Shown: positions 48,810 to 57,975, numbered from the stretch's first letter. The stretch: 64,000 nucleotides of DNA from Caballeronia sp. TF1N1 (GCF_022878925.1 NZ_CP084626.1:248001-312000), one strand, 5' to 3'. A program made the numbers and translations. The notes: generated by a model from the sequence alone, not told the origin.

Positions 48810-48971
48810 ATTGTTCCTTCATGCACCGCAGCATGCCCGGTTCAGAAAATGGGAACTCGGGCAGTCACTAGCATGCAGTTATCAATTAAAAAGGGACAAT
48901 CGAGCGGCTAATGTTGAGACTTATCCTATTGACGTTGGCGGCGGGTTAGAAACGGTTTTCTAATAATTTTC

Positions 48972-49000
48972 TTGTTTCATTGGCGACTGGCCATAATAAT
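48972..49000 (+). promoter_or_regulatory. Promoter candidate for the TetR/beta-oxidation operon
   Basis: TTGTTT (48972-48977) and AATAAT (48995-49000) with a 17-bp spacer, in an AT-rich island of otherwise GC-rich DNA, 51 bp before the TetR ATG. Confidence 0.5.
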
Positions 49001-49001
49001 A

Positions 49002-49013
49002 GAACGGCCGTTC
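49002..49013. promoter_or_regulatory. TetR operator candidate
   Basis: Perfect 12-bp palindrome GAACGGCCGTTC starting right after the -10 candidate, so it would cover the transcription start. Position is typical for TetR autorepression; the link is inference. Confidence 0.6.
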
Positions 49014-49050
49014 GTTTTAAATCGGGTCACGAGAGGACGGTAGAGACATC

Positions 49051-49728
49051 ATGCGAAAAGGCGAACAGACGCGGGCCGCGATTCTCGACGCAGCGCTTGA
49101 ATTGGCGAGCCGGGACGGGCTGGAAGGGCTGACCATCGGGTTGCTGGCCGAGCGGATGCAAATGAGCAAGAGCGGAGTGTTTGCGCATTTCGGATCGCGC
49201 GAAGATTTGCAGGTCGAAGTGGTACGCGAGTACCACCGCCGCTTCGAGGACGAAGTGTTCTTCCCGAGCCTGCGAGAGCCGCGCGGATTGCCGAGGCTGC
49301 GCGCCATGATGGATCGCTGGATGGAAAAGCGTATCCAGGAGGTGACCACGGGCTGCATCTATATCAGCGGCGCGGTGGAGTACGACGACCGCGCGGCGAG
49401 CGCCGTGCGAGAGCAACTGGTAAGCAGCGTGACGACGTGGCGAGAGGCGCTCTTGCGCGCAATACGCCAGTCGAAGGACGAGGGGCATTTGAAGCCGGAT
49501 ACCGATCCGCAACTGATGCTCTTCGAGTTGTACAGTTTCACGCTCGGCCTGCATCACGACGCGCGCTTCCTTCACTTGCCGGAAGCCGTGCAACTGACGC
49601 GGGATGCGCTGGAAAAAACGATCGATTCGTATCAGTCGCCGGAATCGACCGCGCGCGTGCACAGCAGTATCGCGGCAAGCGTGGGCGCCACGGCGACTTT
49701 AGCTTCACCACAACCCGATAGCCGTTAG
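49051..49728 (+). CDS. TetR-family transcriptional regulator
   Basis: 225 residues. HTH 'ILDAALELASRDGLEGLTIGLLAERMQMSKSGVFAHFGSRE' at ~10-50 in segments, then a ligand domain with 'YLHLPEAVQLTRDALE'-like helix. Its C-terminal architecture (TetR_C_13-like) is common for acyl-CoA-responsive regulators. AGAGGACGG precedes the ATG. Reads into the beta-oxidation genes 69 bp later, which it probably controls. Confidence 0.9.
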   Translation: MRKGEQTRAAILDAALELASRDGLEGLTIGLLAERMQMSKSGVFAHFGSREDLQVEVVREYHRRFEDEVFFPSLREPRGLPRLRAMMDRWMEKRIQEVTTGCIYISGAVEYDDRAASAVREQLVSSVTTWREALLRAIRQSKDEGHLKPDTDPQLMLFELYSFTLGLHHDARFLHLPEAVQLTRDALEKTIDSYQSPESTARVHSSIAASVGATATLASPQPDSR

Positions 49729-49797
49729 CGGCGCCGCACGAATCGCACAACGGTTTGGCGGCGCCTGACGAGAAGCCCGAAGAAACTGGAGAGACTC

Positions 49798-51585
49798 ATG
49801 GGACAGTACGCCGCCCCGTTGCGCGACATGCAGTTCGTGCTGCACGAATTGCTCGATGTCGAAGCAGAACTGAAGAACATGCCGAAGCACGCCGATCTCG
49901 ACGCGGACACCATCAATCAGGTGCTCGAAGAAGCCGGCAAGTTCTGCGCCGAAGTCGTCTTTCCGCTCAACCAGAGTGGCGACCGCGAAGGCTGCACGTA
50001 TGAAGGCGATGGCGTCGTGCGCACGCCCGCCGGTTTCAAGGAGGCGTATCGCCAGTATGTCGAGGCGGGCTGGCCCGCGCTCGGCTGCGATCCCGAGTTT
50101 GGCGGACAGGGCTTGCCCGCGTTCGTGAACAACGCGCTCTACGAAATGCTCAACTCCGCGAATCAGGCCTGGACGATGTACCCCGGCCTCTCGCATGGCG
50201 CGTATGAATGTCTGCACGCGCATGGCACGCCGGAGCAAAAGAGCACGTATCTGTCGAAGCTCGTTTCGGGCGAATGGACCGGGACGATGTGTCTGACCGA
50301 GCCGCATTGCGGCACCGACCTCGGCATTCTGCGCACGAAGGCCGAGCCGAACGGCGACGGTTCCTTTGCGCTCACCGGCACGAAGATCTTCATTTCGAGC
50401 GGCGAGCACGACATGGCCGAGAACATCGTCCATCTCGTGTTGGCGCGTCTACCGGGCGCACCTGCCGGCACCAAGGGCATTTCGCTTTTCATCGTGCCGA
50501 AGTTCGTGCCGGATTCGAACGGCGCACTGGGCGAGCGCAATGGCGTCAAGTGTGGATCGATCGAACACAAGATGGGCATCCACGGCAACGCCACCTGCGT
50601 GATCAATCTCGATGGCGCGAAGGGCTGGCTCGTCGGCGAAGAGAGCAAGGGCTTGAACGCCATGTTCGTGATGATGAACGCGGCACGCCTGGGTGTCGGC
50701 ATGCAGGGTCTTGGTCTCACCGAAGTCGCGTATCAGAACTCGCTCGTCTATGCAAAAGAGCGCTTGCAGATGCGCTCGCTCACCGGTCCGAAGGCGCCGG
50801 AGAAGGCGGCCGATCCGATCATCGTGCATCCGGACGTGCGGCGCATGCTGCTCACGCAAAAAGCCTATGCCGAAGCGGGGCGCGCGTTTGCTTATTGGGC
50901 GGCGCTCAATATCGACAAGGAACTTTCGCATGCGGATGAAGCGGCGCGTCGCGAGGCGGCGGATTTCGTCGCGTTGCTCACGCCCGTCATCAAGGCATTT
51001 CTCACCGATAACGCGTTCGAAGGCACGAACATGGCCATGCAGATTTACGGCGGTCATGGCTTCATCTCCGAATGGGGCATGGAGCAGTACGTGCGCGATG
51101 CGCGCATCAACATGATCTACGAAGGCACGAATTCCATTCAGGCGCTCGATCTGCTCGGCCGCAAGATTCTCGGCGACATGGGCGCGAAATTGAAGCGCTT
51201 CGGCAAGCTGGTCGCGGATTTCGTCGAGGAAGAGGGCGTTAAGCCGGAGATGCAGGAGTTCATCAATCCGCTCGCGGATATCGGCGACAAGGTGCAGAAG
51301 CTCACCATGGAGATCGGCATGAAAGCCATGCAGAATCCCGATGAAGTGGGCGCGGCTGCGGTGCCATATCTGCGTACGGTCGGGCATTTGGTGTTTTCTT
51401 ATTTTTGGGCGCGGATGGCTCGGGTGGCGCTCGATAACGCTTCTTCTGACGATGCTTTTTATAAGGCCAAGCTCGCTACTGCGCGGTTTTACTTCGCCAA
51501 GCTGCTGCCCGAGACAGCCTCTACTATTCGTGCTGCTCGCGCGGGGGCCAAGCCTATGATGGATTACGACGAGGCTTTGTTTTGA
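49798..51585 (+). CDS. Acyl-CoA dehydrogenase (long form, C-terminal extension)
   Basis: First oxidation step of fatty-acid beta-oxidation, FAD-dependent. 595 residues: N-terminal all-alpha domain, mid domain with 'CLTEPHCGTDLG' and 'KIFISSGEHDM', C domain with 'QIYGGHGFISEWGMEQYVRDARINMIYEGTN' (catalytic Glu region) and the extra C-terminal domain of the ~600-residue class. GGAG before the ATG. The last ~80 codons shift to A/T-ending codons unlike the rest. Confidence 0.95.
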   Translation: MGQYAAPLRDMQFVLHELLDVEAELKNMPKHADLDADTINQVLEEAGKFCAEVVFPLNQSGDREGCTYEGDGVVRTPAGFKEAYRQYVEAGWPALGCDPEFGGQGLPAFVNNALYEMLNSANQAWTMYPGLSHGAYECLHAHGTPEQKSTYLSKLVSGEWTGTMCLTEPHCGTDLGILRTKAEPNGDGSFALTGTKIFISSGEHDMAENIVHLVLARLPGAPAGTKGISLFIVPKFVPDSNGALGERNGVKCGSIEHKMGIHGNATCVINLDGAKGWLVGEESKGLNAMFVMMNAARLGVGMQGLGLTEVAYQNSLVYAKERLQMRSLTGPKAPEKAADPIIVHPDVRRMLLTQKAYAEAGRAFAYWAALNIDKELSHADEAARREAADFVALLTPVIKAFLTDNAFEGTNMAMQIYGGHGFISEWGMEQYVRDARINMIYEGTNSIQALDLLGRKILGDMGAKLKRFGKLVADFVEEEGVKPEMQEFINPLADIGDKVQKLTMEIGMKAMQNPDEVGAAAVPYLRTVGHLVFSYFWARMARVALDNASSDDAFYKAKLATARFYFAKLLPETASTIRAARAGAKPMMDYDEALF

Positions 51586-51656
51586 TTTTTTTTTAGGGGA
51601 GCCTGTGCTGCTTTCGTGCGGTTACATGCAGTAGCCGCCTCCCCGGCGGAGGGGTA

Positions 51657-51682
51657 ACTTTCTTTGCTGCTGCAAAGAAAGT
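51657..51682. repeat. Perfect 11-bp-arm palindrome
   Basis: ACTTTCTTTGC-TGCT-GCAAAGAAAGT; the right arm is followed by CACC and another AAAGAAAG. I recall similar 'CTTTCTTTG..CAAAGAAAG' blocks in intergenic DNA of Burkholderia-group genomes, so it is likely one copy of a dispersed element. Confidence 0.7.
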
Positions 51683-51709
51683 CACCAAAGAAAGCAGCTT
51701 CTGAACCCG

Positions 51710-51768
51710 CTTCTGAAGCACAACTGGTTCCCCGCTATTCACCACAAACCCTTTGAGCGCTCCAAATG
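51710..51768. repeat. 59-bp direct repeat, copy 1
   Basis: Begins CTTCTGAAGCACAACTGG and ends CTCCAAATG. By hand alignment it matches copy 2 (51804-51862) at 48 of 59 positions without gaps. Confidence 0.75.
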
Positions 51769-51803
51769 TCCAACGCCTCAGGTTCATCTCAGGGCGAGCC
51801 CGC

Positions 51804-51862
51804 CTTCTGAAGAACAACCGGTTTCCCGCTATTTATCACAGGCCCATTGAGCACTTCCAATG
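51804..51862. repeat. 59-bp direct repeat, copy 2
   Basis: Begins CTTCTGAAGAACAACCGG and ends CTTCCAATG, 94 bp from copy 1. Same length and no gaps against copy 1. Confidence 0.75.
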
Positions 51863-51958
51863 ACTAACGTGTTTTGCTCATTAGTTTTGGTGCTCATTGG
51901 GTAGCGCGCAGCCATTCGATACAAGTCGCGCACAACCCCTTTTTTTGGAGGCTTATTC

Positions 51959-54388
51959 GTGGGCACTCTCAACATTCGCAAAGTCGCCGTGCTCGGCGCC
52001 GGCGTAATGGGCGCGCAAATCGCCGCGCATCTGATCAACGCTCGCGTACCCGTGCTGCTATTCGATCTGCCAGCCAAGGAAGGTCCCAAGAACGGCATCG
52101 CGCTCAAAGCCATCGACAATCTCAAGAAGCTCTCGCCCGCGCCGCTCGGTATCAAGGACGACGCGAACTTCATCGAGCCGGCTAACTACGAAGACGATAT
52201 CGCCAAACTCGCCGAGTGCGATCTCGTCATCGAAGCCATCGCCGAACGCATGGACTGGAAGCACGATCTCTACAAGAAGGTCTCGCCGCACATCGCGCCG
52301 CACGCCATCTTCGCAAGCAATACGTCCGGCCTCTCGATCACGGAACTGTCGAACGGCTTTTCGGATGAACTCAAGGCGCGCTTCTGCGGCGTGCATTTCT
52401 TCAATCCGCCGCGCTACATGCATCTGGTCGAACTCATTCCGACCGCAACCACGCAACCGCATATCCTCGATCAACTCGAAACGTTCCTGACGAGCGTGGT
52501 CGGCAAGGGCGTGGTACGCGCGAAAGACACGCCGAACTTCATCGCGAATCGTGTCGGCGTGTTCTCGATTCTCGCCGTGATCGCCGAAGCGGAAAAGTTC
52601 GGTCTGCGCTTCGATCAGGTCGATGACCTCACGGGTTCGCGTCTCGGTCGCGCCAAGTCCGCCACCTTCCGCACCGCGGATGTCGTCGGTCTCGACACGA
52701 TGGCGCATGTCATCAAGACGATGCAGGACAACCTGCCGGACGATCCCTTCCTGCCCATCTACGCCACGCCGCCCGTGCTCGCGAAACTGGTGGAAAGCGG
52801 CGCACTCGGCCAGAAGACGGGCGCCGGTTTCTATCGCAAGGAAGGGCGCGCGATCAAGGTGCTCGATCCGAAGACCGCGCAATACGTCGATGGCGGCGCG
52901 AAGGCCGATGAACTCGTCGGCCGCATTCTGAAGCGTCCGCCCGCCGAGCGCTTCAAGCTGTTGCGCGAGACGGACGATCCGCAGGCACAGTTCCTCTGGG
53001 CCATTTTCCGTGACGTGTTCCACTACATCGCGGTGCATCTCGAATCGATCGCGGATAACGCGCGCGACGTCGATCTCGCCATTCGCTGGGGCTTCGGCTG
53101 GAATCAAGGGCCGTTCGAAAGCTGGCAAGCGGCGGGCTGGCAGCAGATCGCGAAGTGGGTGCAGGAAGATATCGATGCAGGCAAGGCGCTCTCGAAAGCG
53201 CCGCTGCCCGCGTGGGTGCTCGACGGTCCCGTCGCGGAAAAAGGCGGCGTGCATACGAGCGGGGGTTCGTGGTCGCCGCGGGAACGCCGCTTCGTGCCGC
53301 GCTCGAGCTTGTCCGTGTACGAGAAGCAAGTATTTCGCGCGCCGCTCGTCGGCGAGACGGGCGCCGATCCCAAGACCTTCGGCAAGACGCTCTTCGAAAC
53401 CGAAAGCGTGCGCGCCTGGCTCGATGACGAGCAAAGCGATGTCGTCATCGTGTCGTTCAAGACGAAGCTGAACACCATTGGCCCGGGCGTGATCGACGGT
53501 CTCACGCAAGCCATCGAACTCGCCGAGAAAGCGTATCGCGGCGTGGTGATCTGGCAGCCGACTTCGCTTGCGCTCGGCGCGCCGGGCGGTCCGTTCTCGG
53601 CGGGGGCGAATCTCGAGGAAGCCATGCCCGCGTTCATGATGGGCGGCGCGAAGGGCATCGACCCGTTCGTGAAGAAGTTCCAGCAAGGCATGTTGCGCGT
53701 GAAGTACGCGAATGTGCCGGTCATCGCGGCCGTGTCGGGCATCGCGCTTGGCGGCGGTTGCGAGTTGCTGCTGCATTCGGCCAAGCGCGTCGCGCACGTC
53801 GAAAGCTATATCGGTCTCGTCGAAGTAGGCGTGGGTCTCGTGCCTGCGGGCGGTGGTCTGAAGGAAGCCGCGTTGCGCGCCGCCGATGCCGCGAACGCCG
53901 TCAACGCAACGACCGATCTGCTCAAGTTCCTGCAGAAGTCGTTCGAGAACGCCGCGATGGCGAAGGTTTCCACCTCCGCTTTCGACGCCCGCGCGATGGG
54001 TTATCTCAAGCCCACGGACACCATCGTCTTCAACGTGCACGAGTTGCTCGACATCGCGAAGAAGGAAGCGCGCGCGCTCGCCGATACCGGCTACCGTCCG
54101 CCCTTGCGCGTGAAACAGGTGCCGGTGGCGGGCCGCTCGGCGATTTCGACCATCAAGGCGTCGCTCGTCAACATGCGCGATGGCCGCTTCATCAGCGAGC
54201 ACGACTATCTGATCGCGAGCCGCATAGCGGAAGCCATGTGCGGCGGCGATGTCGAAGCCGGCAGTCTCGTCGATGAAGAATGGCTGCTCGCGCTCGAACG
54301 CCGCGCGTTCGTCGAGTTGCTCGGCACGCAGAAAACGCAGGAACGGATCATGGGCATGCTGCAGACCGGCAAGCCGGTGCGCAACTGA
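51959..54388 (+). CDS. Fused 3-hydroxyacyl-CoA dehydrogenase / enoyl-CoA hydratase (FadN-like)
   Basis: 809 residues. N-terminal NAD-binding HAD domain ('VAVLGAGVMGAQIAAHLINARV'), 'ASNTSGLSITEL', 'VHFFNPPRYMHLVELI', then HAD C domain with 'RVGVFS' and a crotonase domain from ~500 with 'GPFSAGANLEEAM' and 'GIALGGGCELLLHS'. This HAD-first order matches Bacillus FadN and is opposite to FadB. GTG start with GGAGG eight bases upstream. Performs the second and third steps of beta-oxidation. Confidence 0.94.
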   Translation: MGTLNIRKVAVLGAGVMGAQIAAHLINARVPVLLFDLPAKEGPKNGIALKAIDNLKKLSPAPLGIKDDANFIEPANYEDDIAKLAECDLVIEAIAERMDWKHDLYKKVSPHIAPHAIFASNTSGLSITELSNGFSDELKARFCGVHFFNPPRYMHLVELIPTATTQPHILDQLETFLTSVVGKGVVRAKDTPNFIANRVGVFSILAVIAEAEKFGLRFDQVDDLTGSRLGRAKSATFRTADVVGLDTMAHVIKTMQDNLPDDPFLPIYATPPVLAKLVESGALGQKTGAGFYRKEGRAIKVLDPKTAQYVDGGAKADELVGRILKRPPAERFKLLRETDDPQAQFLWAIFRDVFHYIAVHLESIADNARDVDLAIRWGFGWNQGPFESWQAAGWQQIAKWVQEDIDAGKALSKAPLPAWVLDGPVAEKGGVHTSGGSWSPRERRFVPRSSLSVYEKQVFRAPLVGETGADPKTFGKTLFETESVRAWLDDEQSDVVIVSFKTKLNTIGPGVIDGLTQAIELAEKAYRGVVIWQPTSLALGAPGGPFSAGANLEEAMPAFMMGGAKGIDPFVKKFQQGMLRVKYANVPVIAAVSGIALGGGCELLLHSAKRVAHVESYIGLVEVGVGLVPAGGGLKEAALRAADAANAVNATTDLLKFLQKSFENAAMAKVSTSAFDARAMGYLKPTDTIVFNVHELLDIAKKEARALADTGYRPPLRVKQVPVAGRSAISTIKASLVNMRDGRFISEHDYLIASRIAEAMCGGDVEAGSLVDEEWLLALERRAFVELLGTQKTQERIMGMLQTGKPVRN

Positions 54389-54415
54389 ACACGCGACCTA
54401 TTGGAGCTGCAAATA

Positions 54416-55615
54416 ATGAGCAAGCAATTGCAAGACGCATACATTGTCGCCGCGAGCCGCACGCCTATTGGTAAGGCGCCGCGCGGCGTGTTCAAGAACA
54501 CGCGCCCGGATGAACTGCTGGTCCACGCCATCCGCTCGGCTGTGGCGCAAGTGCCCGGACTCGACACGAGCGTGATCGAAGACGCGATCGTCGGCTGCGC
54601 CATTCCCGAAGCCGAGCAAGGGCTGAACGTCGCGCGCATGGGCGCCTTGCTCGCGGGTCTGCCGAACACGGTCGGCGGCGTGACGGTGAACCGCTTCTGC
54701 GCATCGGGTCTGACGGCGCTCGCGATGGCCGCGGACCGCATCCGCGTGGGCGAATCCGACGCGATGATCGCAGGCGGCTGCGAGTCCATGAGCATGGTGC
54801 CGATGATGGGCAACAAGCCGTCGCTGTCGCCGCATATCTTCGATCGCAATGAGGACGTCGGCATTGCGTACGGCATGGGGCTGACCGCCGAGCGCGTGGC
54901 CGAGCGCTGGAAGGTGAGCCGCGAGGCGCAGGACGCGTTCGCGGCGCAGTCGCATCGGCGTGCGTTGGCGGCGCAAAAGGCGGGCGAATTCGCCGATGAA
55001 ATCGCGGCTTACACGCTCAACGAACGCTTCCCCGATCTCGCTTCGGGCGAAGTGCGCGTGAATGCCCGTGAGATCGCGCTCGACGAAGGTCCGCGCGCCG
55101 ATACGAGCGTCGAAGGTCTCGCGAAGCTGCGCGCGGTGTTCGCGAACAAGGGCTCGGTGACGGCGGGCAACAGTTCGCAAACTTCCGATGGCGCGGGCGC
55201 GTTGATCGTCGTGTCGGAGAAAGTGTTGAAGCAATTCAACCTCACGCCGCTCGCGCGCTTCGTGAGCTTTGCAGTGCGCGGCGTGCCGCCGGAGATCATG
55301 GGCATCGGGCCGAAGGAAGCGATTCCCGCTGCATTGAAGGCCGCCGGTCTCAAGCAGGATGACATCGACTGGATCGAACTCAACGAGGCATTCGCGGCGC
55401 AGTCGCTCGCGGTGATTCAGGACCTCGGGCTCGATCCTTCGAAGGTCAATCCGCTCGGCGGTGCGATTGCGCTCGGGCATCCGCTCGGCGCGACCGGCGC
55501 GATTCGCGCGGCGACCGTCGTACATGGCCTGCGCCGCCGCAATCTGAAGTACGGCATGGTGACGATGTGCGTCGGCACCGGAATGGGCGCTGCCGGCATC
55601 ATCGAGCGGCTGTGA
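54416..55615 (+). CDS. Acetyl-CoA acyltransferase (thiolase, FadA-type)
   Basis: Thiolytic cleavage closing the beta-oxidation cycle. 399 residues from the ATG at 54416 (GGAG upstream; the TTG at 54401 is less likely). Nucleophile Cys95 in 'NRFCASGLTA', 'NEAFAAQSLAV', His in 'GGAIALGHPLGATGA' and the second Cys in 'CVGTGMGAAGI'. 27 bp after the FadN-like gene. Confidence 0.96.
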   Translation: MSKQLQDAYIVAASRTPIGKAPRGVFKNTRPDELLVHAIRSAVAQVPGLDTSVIEDAIVGCAIPEAEQGLNVARMGALLAGLPNTVGGVTVNRFCASGLTALAMAADRIRVGESDAMIAGGCESMSMVPMMGNKPSLSPHIFDRNEDVGIAYGMGLTAERVAERWKVSREAQDAFAAQSHRRALAAQKAGEFADEIAAYTLNERFPDLASGEVRVNAREIALDEGPRADTSVEGLAKLRAVFANKGSVTAGNSSQTSDGAGALIVVSEKVLKQFNLTPLARFVSFAVRGVPPEIMGIGPKEAIPAALKAAGLKQDDIDWIELNEAFAAQSLAVIQDLGLDPSKVNPLGGAIALGHPLGATGAIRAATVVHGLRRRNLKYGMVTMCVGTGMGAAGIIERL

Positions 55616-55672
55616 TGACGTGGTCCGCCAGCGCGTCGAGCGTTAGCGGACCATCACGACAGGAGACGGAAG

Positions 55673-56437
55673 ATGGAGATTCTCATCGAACGCGCGGATG
55701 GCGTGCTCTGCATCGTGCTGAATCGCCCCGAGAAGAAGAACGCGATCACGGCTGCGATGTATCAGGAGATGGCCGACGGTCTTTACGAAGCCGAGAAAGA
55801 TCCTTCCGTGCGCGCCGTGCTGATTCGCGGCAACGGCGGCGCTTTTAGCGCGGGCAACGACCTCGAAGACTTTCTCAACGATCCGCCCAAAGACCAGGAC
55901 GCGCCCGTGTTTCAATTCCTGCGCCGCCTGAGCGCGATGCCGAAGCCGGTGGTTGCGGCGGTATCGGGTGTGGCGGTGGGTATCGGCACGACGATGCTTC
56001 TGCATTGCGATCTCGTCTACGCGGCCGAGGGCGCGAAGTTCTCGCTGCCGTTCGTGCAGCTCGGCTTGTGTCCGGAAGCGGCATCGAGTCTATTGTTGCC
56101 GCGTATCGCCGGATACCAGCGTGCGGCGGAAAAGCTGCTGCTCGGCGAAGCATTCGATGTCAAGGAAGCCACCGAAATGGGCTTTGTCAACGGCGTGCTC
56201 GCTGCCACCGAACTCGATGCCTACGCTCTTGGCAAGGCGAGGAAGCTGGCCGCGTTGCCGGCGTCGTCGCTGCGCACCACCAAGTCCTTGCTGAAGGGCG
56301 CACAGGCGGCGGAAGTCACCGCGCGCATGGGCGAGGAAGCGGGGCACTTTGCGCGCATGCTCGCCGCGCCGGAAGCGCGTGAGGCGTTTCAGGCGTTCTT
56401 CGAGAAACGCAAACCGAACTTCAGCGCGTTCGAATAA
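55673..56437 (+). CDS. Enoyl-CoA hydratase/isomerase
   Basis: 254 residues of the crotonase fold: 'LNRPEKKNAITAAMYQEM', oxyanion loop 'AFSAGNDLEDF' and 'VSGVAVGIGTTMLLHCDLVYA'. An Asp sits where ECH Glu may be ('LPFVQLGLCPEAAS' keeps the second Glu). Likely assists with other acyl-CoA substrates. Last gene of the TetR operon; convergent with fdhD. Confidence 0.92.
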   Translation: MEILIERADGVLCIVLNRPEKKNAITAAMYQEMADGLYEAEKDPSVRAVLIRGNGGAFSAGNDLEDFLNDPPKDQDAPVFQFLRRLSAMPKPVVAAVSGVAVGIGTTMLLHCDLVYAAEGAKFSLPFVQLGLCPEAASSLLLPRIAGYQRAAEKLLLGEAFDVKEATEMGFVNGVLAATELDAYALGKARKLAALPASSLRTTKSLLKGAQAAEVTARMGEEAGHFARMLAAPEAREAFQAFFEKRKPNFSAFE

Positions 56438-56464
56438 AGCCTGCGCAAAACGCCTGAAGCGCGC

Positions 56465-57292
56465 TCAATCCGCGTCGTACTCGACGAAGCTGTTTTCGCG
56501 CGCGAAGCTGACGAGCCTCAGGCTCGCTTTCTTCGCGATGGCGATGGCAAGCGAAGTCGGCGCGGAGATAGTCGCGATCATCGGCACGCCGACGCGCGCC
56601 GACTTGCGCACGAGTTCGTAGCTTGCGCGGCTCGACAGAAACACGAAGCCTTGCGTCGTGTCCACACGCTGCAGCACGAGATGGCCGATGAGTTTGTCGA
56701 GCGCGTTATGGCGGCCGACATCCTCGAACGCGTGCAGCACCGCGCCTGTTTCGTCGCACCATGCAGCGGCGTGCAGGCCGCCGGTGAGCTTCGTCAGCCG
56801 CTGATGCGCGGGCAGATCGCGCGCGGCGCGTTCGATGGCATCGGGCGCGAGCTTCGCGAGAAAGCCGGTATCCGGCACGGCTTCGGGCTGCAAATCCAGC
56901 AAGTCGATACTCTCGATCCCGCACACGCCGCAACCCGTGCGGCCCGTCAATGCGCGCCGCTTGTCCTTCAGCGAAACGAACGCCTGCTGCACGACTTGCA
57001 AGTGCACTTCGGCATGAGGCAGCGCGTCTGCTTCATCACGGTAATAGACTTCGATGTCGTGAATGTCGCTGCCCCGCTCGACAATACCTTCCGTCAGCGA
57101 GAAGCCCACCGCGAAGGCTTCGAGATCGCGCGGCGTGCACATCATGACCGCGTGCGAGATGCCGTTGTAGACGAGCGCAACGGGCCATTCCTGGCCCACG
57201 TTATCCGTGACGATCGCGCTCTCGCCCTTGCGATGTCTGCGCACGTTGCGTTCGACATAGCCGGGTTGATCGTCGGTATCGAGTCGACTCAC
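56465..57292 (-). CDS. fdhD: Formate dehydrogenase accessory sulfurtransferase FdhD
   Basis: Transfers sulfur to the bis-MGD molybdenum cofactor of formate dehydrogenase. 275 residues; sulfur-carrying Cys121 and Cys124 in 'GRTGCGVCGIE', and the conserved 'AFEDVGRHNALDKLIG' and 'FLSSRASYELVRK'. No formate dehydrogenase subunit lies in the window, so it serves enzymes encoded elsewhere. Divergent from the nitrate-reductase-associated gene. Confidence 0.96.
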   Translation of the reverse strand: MSRLDTDDQPGYVERNVRRHRKGESAIVTDNVGQEWPVALVYNGISHAVMMCTPRDLEAFAVGFSLTEGIVERGSDIHDIEVYYRDEADALPHAEVHLQVVQQAFVSLKDKRRALTGRTGCGVCGIESIDLLDLQPEAVPDTGFLAKLAPDAIERAARDLPAHQRLTKLTGGLHAAAWCDETGAVLHAFEDVGRHNALDKLIGHLVLQRVDTTQGFVFLSSRASYELVRKSARVGVPMIATISAPTSLAIAIAKKASLRLVSFARENSFVEYDAD

Positions 57293-57495
57293 TTGCTGCT
57301 CCTTCTTTACCGCATGGCCGCCGCGTTCAAGTAAAGTGTGGGTATGACACTTGCTGCCATGTCATGCTGTCCGCGTTTTCAAAAGCGCGCGCCAGCGGTT
57401 CATTTGCAACGGTTCCAGCCAGATTCAGAGCCCTACAATAACTTAAGCGGGCGATGCGCGCCGCGCGCGCCCCTCAATCCAACGAGGCTAACGTC

Positions 57496-57975
57496 ATGGG
57501 ACTTTACGACGCCGCTCGTCTCTTCGGCTTCGAGGTTGAATCCTCGGACAACTTGCGTTTCATTCCGCTTGCCGTGCGCTTCAATCTGGATCGCTTTGGC
57601 ATGCGTATCGCGCTCGAGGAATGGCAACAGCTTCCGTATGAAGATCGCGCGTTGCTTGCACGCTTTCCCGTGGAAGACGATGCGGAACTCGAAAAGAACT
57701 TCGATCTCGCGCTCGAAGAGATGCTGAAAACACATGCCAATGCCACGCCGGAACAAATCGAGCGCGACACCGATCCCGTCTGGGCACATGCCGATGCCGT
57801 GCCAGAATCCGTGATTCGTCAGAGCAGTCTAGCTGGTGTGAGCGCGCCGAGCTTGTCGCGCTGGGGCAAGCTCGATCGCTTCCAGCGTTATGCGCTAGCC
57901 AAGCTCTCGCGCAACGCAGACAAACTCAATCACGACTTCTTGCCGGCGATGCGCGAATTCGGCCTGACCGAATAA
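57496..57975 (+). CDS. Nitrate-reductase-associated protein (PF09655-like)
   Basis: 159 residues from the ATG at 57496. 'FGFEVESSDNLRFIPLAVRFNLDRFGMRIALEEWQ' and 'DRFQRYALAKLSRN' in segments are the conserved blocks of the Nitr_red_assoc family, found beside assimilatory nitrate reductase in cyanobacteria and others. Biochemical role unknown. Together with fdhD and the NarK-type transporter it hints at a dispersed nitrate/molybdoenzyme group. Confidence 0.82.
   Translation: MGLYDAARLFGFEVESSDNLRFIPLAVRFNLDRFGMRIALEEWQQLPYEDRALLARFPVEDDAELEKNFDLALEEMLKTHANATPEQIERDTDPVWAHADAVPESVIRQSSLAGVSAPSLSRWGKLDRFQRYALAKLSRNADKLNHDFLPAMREFGLTE

Larger units (their letters stand above)
51586..51958. other. 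Repeat-bearing intergenic region
   Basis: About 370 bp between the acyl-CoA dehydrogenase and FadN-like genes. It contains CCTCC/GGAGG and a long perfect palindrome (51657-51682), then two diverged copies of a 59-bp element. No gene. GGAGG precedes the GTG at 51959. Confidence 0.7.

Noticed and set aside
52058..54202. 714-codon minus-strand ORF opposite the FadN-like gene
   Set aside because: Same shadow pattern, composition atypical of proteins, while the plus strand encodes clear HAD and crotonase domains.
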